A stretch of DNA of 45,772 nucleotides from Gaiellaceae bacterium (GTDB lineage: Bacteria > Actinomycetota > Thermoleophilia > Gaiellales > Gaiellaceae): positions 1-45,772 of the forward strand of contig JAUJMY010000020.1 in NCBI GenBank assembly GCA_030446625.1, read 5' to 3'. Shown one piece after another: positions 41,953-45,772 of this stretch. Under the pieces are notes generated by a model, which was not told the DNA's origin, searched no databases, and saw only the letters and a list, made by a program, of their open reading frames with translations. Position 1 is the first letter of the stretch. Every line of letters starts with the position of its first letter. The translations under genes were made by a program, and so were the position numbers.

Positions 41953-41972
41953 CGACGGGGAGGAGACGAAGA

Positions 41973-42254
41973 GTGACGAAGCAGGAGTTCGTGGGCCAGG
42001 TGGCGCAGAAGAGCGGCCTCTCGCAGCGCGAAGCGGCGAAGGCGGTCGACGCGTTCATCGACTCGATCACCGACGTGCTGAAGCAGGGCGACTCGCTGTC
42101 GTTCACGGGCTTCGGCAAGTTCTCGACCGCGCAGCGCGCAGCGCGCGAGGGCGTCAATCCCCGGAACCCGGGCCAGAAGGTGCAAATCCCGGCGGCGCGC
42201 GTCCCGAAGTTCTCCGCCGGAAGCGCGCTCAAGTCCGCGGTCAAGGGCGGCTGA
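41973..42254 (+). CDS. HU-family DNA-binding protein
   Basis: 93 residues, the canonical HU length without the Lys/Ala-rich tail of mycobacterial HU. Features are MTKQEFVGQVAQKSGLSQREA, the dimer core DAFIDSITDVLKQGDSLSFTGFGKF, and the DNA-arm region RAAREGVNPRNPGQKVQIPA with the conserved R-NP motif. Compacts and bends DNA. GTG 41973 has a strong ribosome site seven bases upstream. A terminator follows. Confidence 0.95.
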   Translation: MTKQEFVGQVAQKSGLSQREAAKAVDAFIDSITDVLKQGDSLSFTGFGKFSTAQRAAREGVNPRNPGQKVQIPAARVPKFSAGSALKSAVKGG

Positions 42255-42288
42255 CGGCGGGCGGCTGCCCCTCCCCGAGCGCTCGATC

Positions 42289-42320
42289 GAAAGGCCGCCG
42301 CGCGAGGCGGCCTTTCTCTC
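42289..42320 (+). terminator. Terminator after HU gene
   Basis: GAAAGGCCGCC (42289-42299), loop GCGCGA, GGCGGCCTTTC (42306-42316), followed by TCTC. A perfect 11-bp stem just before the SOS-type promoter. Confidence 0.8.
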
Positions 42321-42324
42321 GCCG

Positions 42325-42353
42325 TTGCACACGAACATACGTTCGTCTAGCCT
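42325..42353 (+). promoter_or_regulatory. Promoter of the exonuclease/GIY-YIG gene
   Basis: TTGCAC (42325-42330), an exact 17-base spacer and TAGCCT (42348-42353). ATG 42360 follows after six bases, so the transcript probably starts at the start codon. Confidence 0.7.
42332..42345. promoter_or_regulatory. SOS box (LexA operator)
   Basis: CGAACATACGTTCG matches CGAACRNRYGTTYG, the Gram-positive/actinobacterial LexA site, at every position. It fills the spacer of the promoter above, so bound LexA would block RNA polymerase directly. Confidence 0.85.
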
Positions 42354-42359
42354 CGGCGC

Positions 42360-44012
42360 ATGCAGCTCGCGTTCGACGCCGCGGATCGCCTGGTCGAGCT
42401 CGTCGAGGAGCGCCGCGGAGCCGTGGCGCCCGAAGAGGCCGCGGGGAGGCTCTTCGCCCTCGCGGCGGCTCCGACCGCGCTCGCGCGCACGCTCCTCGAC
42501 GACGTCGTCGCGGGGGACGCGCGGCTCGCGTGGCGCGGCGGTCTCGTCTCGCTCGCGGATCCGCCGGGGCGCGAGCTCCTGCTCGAGCGCGCCACGTACG
42601 TCGTCGTCGACCTCGAGACGACGGGCCTCTCGCCCGGGAGCTCGCGCATCTGCGAGATCGGCGCGGTGCGCGTGCGAGCGCTCTCGTCCGCGGAGACGTT
42701 CCAGACGCTCGTGAACCCGGGCGAGCGGCTCCCGCCCGCCGTCGGCGCGCTGACCGGGCTGCGAGACGACGAGCTGCGGCGCGCGCCGCCCGCGCCCGCA
42801 GCCGTCCGCCGCCTGCTCGCCTTCGCCGGCGACGCCGTGCTCGTCGCGCACAACGCGCGCTTCGACGTCGCGTTCCTCGACCGCGAGGTCGAGCGGATGA
42901 CGGGGCGGCGACTCGCGGCGCCTGTCGTCGACACCGTCTGGCTCGCGCGCCGCCTGCTCGCGGGCCGCCTCTCCCGCGTCGGTCTCGCCTCCCTCTCGCA
43001 CTTCTTCGGGACGGCCGTGCAGCCGTGCCACCGCGCGCTTCCGGACGCGCAGGCGACCGCCGAGATCCTGCTCGCGCTGATCGGGCTCGCACAGGAGCGC
43101 GGGGCGCGGACGGTGGCCGACCTGTGCGACCTCGCGGCTCCGCGCGCGCGGCGCGTGTTCGCGAAGCGCTCGCTCGCGTACGGAGCGCCGCAGCGGCCCG
43201 GCGTCTACCTCTTCCGGGACGAGCACGGGACGGTGCTCTACGTCGGTCGCGCGCGCGACCTGCGCGCGCGGCTGCGCTCGTACTTCCGCTCCGAGCGGCA
43301 GCGTCCGGCCGTGGAGGCCGCGCTCGCCGCGGTCGCGCGGATCGAGTGGCGGGTCCTCGGCTCCGAGCTCGAGGCCGCGCTCGAGGAGCTGCGCCTGATC
43401 CGCGAGCTGCGCCCGCCCGCGAACGCGCGCGGCGCGCGCAGCGACCGCTACGTGTATCTCGAGCGGCGCGGCGACGCCATGCGCGTCGTCTCGGAGCCGA
43501 CGCTGTGGGGGCCGATCCGCAGTCGCCGCCGCGCCGAGCTCGCGGCGCGTGCTCTCACGGGCGCGACGGAGAGCGAGCTCGCGTGCCTGACGAACGGCGG
43601 GCCGCTGCCGCGCCTGCGGCGGAAGCTCGCCGTCCTGGCGGACGCGCTCCGCTACGAGGACGCCGCGCGCCTGCGCGACCGGATCGCCGCGCTCGAGTCC
43701 GTCGTGCGGGAGCTTCGCGAGCTCGAGCAGCTGCGCGCCACGAGCGTCTGCCTCGTCGCGCCGGCGCTCGAGGACGGCTTCTGGCGCGCGTTCTTCGTCA
43801 GCGGCGGCCGCGTCGTGGCCTCGCGCGCCGTCCCCGCCGGCGCCGGCTCGGCGCACGAGCTCGCCGCAGGCACTGCCGCCGCGGCGCGTGCAGAGCCGTC
43901 GCTCGCGCCCCAGGACGCCGACGAGCTGCTCCTCGTCGGCTCCTTCCTGCGGCGACCGCCGCCGGAGCTTCGCGTCCTGGCGCTCGACGACGCGCGCCGA
44001 ATGGTCGCCTGA
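42360..44012 (+). CDS. DEDDh exonuclease fused to GIY-YIG (UvrC/Cho-like) nuclease
   Basis: 550 residues. A helical N-terminus (1-75), then a DnaQ-type 3'-5' exonuclease with all DEDDh residues: Asp83 and Glu85 (VVDLETTGL), Asp169 (AHNARFD), His224 and Asp229 (CHRALPDA). A GIY-YIG nuclease follows: G281-V-Y, Y294-V-G and RARDLRARL. A UVR-type YEDAARLRDRI motif lies near 435. This is the actinobacterial DEDD-exonuclease/UvrC-like fusion, known for example in mycobacteria. It probably incises and trims damaged DNA. It is controlled by an SOS box. The RNase-H-like half of UvrC is not evident. Confidence 0.93.
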   Translation: MQLAFDAADRLVELVEERRGAVAPEEAAGRLFALAAAPTALARTLLDDVVAGDARLAWRGGLVSLADPPGRELLLERATYVVVDLETTGLSPGSSRICEIGAVRVRALSSAETFQTLVNPGERLPPAVGALTGLRDDELRRAPPAPAAVRRLLAFAGDAVLVAHNARFDVAFLDREVERMTGRRLAAPVVDTVWLARRLLAGRLSRVGLASLSHFFGTAVQPCHRALPDAQATAEILLALIGLAQERGARTVADLCDLAAPRARRVFAKRSLAYGAPQRPGVYLFRDEHGTVLYVGRARDLRARLRSYFRSERQRPAVEAALAAVARIEWRVLGSELEAALEELRLIRELRPPANARGARSDRYVYLERRGDAMRVVSEPTLWGPIRSRRRAELAARALTGATESELACLTNGGPLPRLRRKLAVLADALRYEDAARLRDRIAALESVVRELRELEQLRATSVCLVAPALEDGFWRAFFVSGGRVVASRAVPAGAGSAHELAAGTAAAARAEPSLAPQDADELLLVGSFLRRPPPELRVLALDDARRMVA

Positions 44013-44019
44013 CGCGCGT

Positions 44020-44025
44020 TAAGCT
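44020..44025 (+). promoter_or_regulatory. -10 element of pyrF
   Basis: TAAGCT, six bases before ATG 44032, in the 19-base gap after the exonuclease gene. No ribosome site; likely leaderless. Confidence 0.55.
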
Positions 44026-44031
44026 CGCCGT

Positions 44032-44961
44032 ATGCCGCAGGACGTCGAGACGGCTCCACCCGCCGCGACGTCCTTCTTCTCCGATCGTCTCGCGGAGGCG
44101 GTCGAGCGGAAGCGGAGCCAGCTCGTCGTCGGGCTCGACCCGCGCCCCGATCTGCTGCCGGTCGAGCTCCGCGGCGACGCGCACCTGGGCCGCGCTCACG
44201 CGGCGCACGCCTGCGGGCGCTTCTGCAAGGGCGTGATCGACGCGGTGGCGCCGCACGTCGTCGCGGTGAAGCCGCAGCTCGCGTTCTTCGAGGCGCTCGG
44301 CGCCGACGGCGTGGCCGCGTTCGAGGATGCGTGCGCCTACGCCGCCTCCGCGGGTCTGCTCGTGATCGCGGACGGAAAGCGCGGCGACATCGGCTCGTCG
44401 GCGCGCGCCTACGCGAGCGCGTACCTGGAGCCGCGGGACGGCGCTCCGCCGCTCGCCGACGCGCTGACGGTGAACACGTACCTCGGGCGCGACGCGCTCG
44501 ACCCGTTCCTCCTCGCGTGCAGGCGGGCAGGCGGCGGTCTCTTCTGTCTCGTCAAGACCTCGAACGCGGGCGGGGCGGAGGTGCAGGACCTCGTGCTCTC
44601 GGACGGCCGGCCGGCGTGGCACCACGTTGCGCGGCTCGTCGCGGACTGGGGCGAGGAGCTCGTCGGCGAACGCGGGCTCTCGAGCGTCGGCGCCGTCGTG
44701 GGCGCGACGCACCCGCGCGCCGTCGGCGAGGCGCGGCGGCTGATGCCGCAGTCGGTGCTCCTGCTCCCGGGAGTCGGGGCACAGGGCGCGACGGCCGCGG
44801 ACGTCGCGCGCGCCTTCACGAGCGGACCGGCGAGTGCGCTCGTCAGCGTCTCGCGCGCGGTCCTGTACGCCTTCCGCGTGAACGGGTCGGACTGGCGCAC
44901 GGCGGCGGGTGCCGAGGCCGCGCGGCTGCGTCGCGACGTCTGGGCCGTCGCCGGCTGGTAG
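44032..44961 (+). CDS. pyrF: Orotidine 5'-phosphate decarboxylase, type 2
   Basis: 309 residues, the long (type 2) form found in actinobacteria. Makes UMP from OMP. Features are QLVVGLDPRPDLLP, the VKPQLAFFEALG strand, the catalytic ADGKRGDIGS with Asp114, Lys116 and Asp119, VNTYLGRD, and LLLPGVGAQGA for the phosphate site. ATG 44032 is set by the -10 box. The LysM gene starts directly after the stop. Confidence 0.96.
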   Translation: MPQDVETAPPAATSFFSDRLAEAVERKRSQLVVGLDPRPDLLPVELRGDAHLGRAHAAHACGRFCKGVIDAVAPHVVAVKPQLAFFEALGADGVAAFEDACAYAASAGLLVIADGKRGDIGSSARAYASAYLEPRDGAPPLADALTVNTYLGRDALDPFLLACRRAGGGLFCLVKTSNAGGAEVQDLVLSDGRPAWHHVARLVADWGEELVGERGLSSVGAVVGATHPRAVGEARRLMPQSVLLLPGVGAQGATAADVARAFTSGPASALVSVSRAVLYAFRVNGSDWRTAAGAEAARLRRDVWAVAGW

Positions 44962-45324
44962 GTGCGCCCGCGGCAGAACCTGTTCGCGCGCATCGCGGCG
45001 CCCGCCGCGTTCCTCCTCGTCGCGACGATCGCCGTCCTGATCATCCGCGCCGCCGTCGCCGACGACGAGCCGGCGGGCGCGCCCGTCGCGGCGACGACCG
45101 CTCGGGCGACGACCGCGCCGGCGAGGACGACACCGCCGCGCCGGCGAGCGCGCCCGCAGCCGCCCCGCCCGACGACCGAGATCTACGTGATCGAGAGCGG
45201 CGACACGCTCGGGACGATCGCGGCGGCGCACGAGACGAGCGTCGAGCGGCTGCTCGAGCTCAATCCGAACCTCGATCCCGTCACGCTCTCGGTCGGGCAG
45301 CGGATCCGCGTGCCCGCGGGGTAG
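44962..45324 (+). CDS. Membrane-anchored LysM protein
   Basis: 120 residues. N-terminal membrane helix (about 12-32), a Thr/Pro/Arg-rich linker (about 36-70) and one C-terminal LysM domain (about 75-118: YVIESGDTLGTIAAAHETSV, LLELNPNLD, LSVGQRIRVP). Binds peptidoglycan N-acetylglucosamine outside the membrane. GTG 44962 immediately follows the pyrF stop with no gap. It probably works at the wall beside the carboxypeptidase encoded next. Confidence 0.9.
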   Translation: MRPRQNLFARIAAPAAFLLVATIAVLIIRAAVADDEPAGAPVAATTARATTAPARTTPPRRRARPQPPRPTTEIYVIESGDTLGTIAAAHETSVERLLELNPNLDPVTLSVGQRIRVPAG

Positions 45325-45327
45325 ATT
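45322..45327 (+). promoter_or_regulatory. -10 element of carboxypeptidase gene
   Basis: TAGATT, six bases before GTG 45334. Its TAG is also the stop codon of the LysM gene. Confidence 0.5.
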
Positions 45328-45333
45328 CACGGC

Positions 45334-45772
45334 GTGAAGCTCCGGCTTCTCGCGGCTCTCGCGGCTGTACTCGCGGCCTCGCCGGCGTCGGCCGCCCCGA
45401 AGATCGAGGCGCGTGCCTGGCTCGTGCAGAACGGCACGACGGGCGAGGTGCTACTGCGCCACAACGACCGCGCGCGCCTGCCGATCGCGAGCATCACGAA
45501 GCTGATGACCGTGCTCGTCGCGCTCGAGCGCGCGGATCCCGACGAGTTCGCCGTCGTGTCGCCGCGGGCGGCAGCCGTCGGCGAGTCGACGATCGAGCTC
45601 GCGGCGGGGGAGCGCATCAAGGTCCTCGACCTCGTCGACGCGGCGCTCAGCCAGAGCGCGACCGCCGCGGCGAACGCGCTCGCGGCGCACGGCGCCCGCG
45701 GGAGCGAGGCGCGCTTCGTGGAGCTCAGGGTCGGGAAGGCGCGCGCGCTCGCGCTCGGCGTGACGCACGTCG
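45334..45772 (+). CDS. D-alanyl-D-alanine carboxypeptidase-like protein, 3' end cut
   Basis: First 146 residues of a serine penicillin-binding protein (S11 type) cut by the window end. Signal peptide (MKLRLLAALAAVLAASPASA), then AWLVQNGTTGEVLLRHN and the active-site S-x-x-K box ASITKLM. The second box is LSQSATAAANALA. Where S-x-N is expected, Thr replaces Asn, a departure that may lower or change activity. The K-T-G box lies outside the window. It trims pentapeptides in peptidoglycan if active. GTG 45334 is set by the -10 box. Confidence 0.85.
   Translation, partial: MKLRLLAALAAVLAASPASAAPKIEARAWLVQNGTTGEVLLRHNDRARLPIASITKLMTVLVALERADPDEFAVVSPRAAAVGESTIELAAGERIKVLDLVDAALSQSATAAANALAAHGARGSEARFVELRVGKARALALGVTHV

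Overview
The window is very GC-rich and densely coded, with nearly all third codon positions G or C. Genes often start with GTG and often overlap by four bases (GTGA, ATGA, TTGA, apparently CTGA). No tRNA, rRNA, CRISPR array or insertion sequence was seen. Base composition, DUF6458/DUF6766/DUF2382 proteins, a DEDD exonuclease/GIY-YIG fusion and an actinobacterial-type SOS box suggest an actinobacterium, probably class Thermoleophilia (Gaiellales/Solirubrobacterales). This placement is inference; no marker gene was compared. Base 1 looks like a contig edge.

Layout. (1) 1-8845, minus: a chain of composite glycan genes transcribed leftward: a clan-A glycosidase-like barrel fused to a GT2 and membrane segments, an ABC exporter with an extra N-terminal membrane domain, a two-module glycosyltransferase, and a partial GT2. 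(2) 9113-13074: small housekeeping and stress genes (alpha/beta hydrolase, SRPBCC, DUF72, DUF2382) and a plus-strand run of small membrane and zinc-ribbon proteins. (3) 13087-17563, minus: two more fusions, GT + UDP-galactopyranose mutase and GH1-like + RmlD-like reductase. With region 1 these suggest a surface glycan containing galactofuranose and a deoxysugar. (4) 17656-24010: SDR, proline dehydrogenase coupled to a class III aminotransferase, a FabL-type enoyl-ACP reductase, a methyltransferase and a DMT transporter. (5) 24029-30824: tyrosine/homogentisate catabolism (HPPD, fumarylacetoacetase, homogentisate dioxygenase), interrupted by DUF2071, a CDF metal transporter and two paralogous secreted Thr-rich proteins. 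The fumarylacetoacetase gene is frameshifted by a perfect 55-bp tandem duplication. (6) 30821-37180: AlkA-type glycosylase, a frameshifted GNAT, alpha/beta hydrolase, then minus-strand secreted protein, amino-acid-type binding protein and CocE-like hydrolase. (7) 37214-45772: murI, rph, a small ORF, rdgB, BrkB, roadblock, pyrE, HU, the DEDDh exonuclease/GIY-YIG protein, pyrF, LysM and a partial D-Ala-D-Ala carboxypeptidase.

The most notable signals are: a consensus SOS box exactly filling the -35/-10 spacer of the exonuclease/GIY-YIG gene; a recurrent TANNNT-N6/7-start-codon layout indicating leaderless transcripts; the twin secreted CHH...HGD-LGAC proteins; the multi-enzyme glycan fusions; a 51-bp palindromic repeat present twice; and two clear gene-breaking indels.
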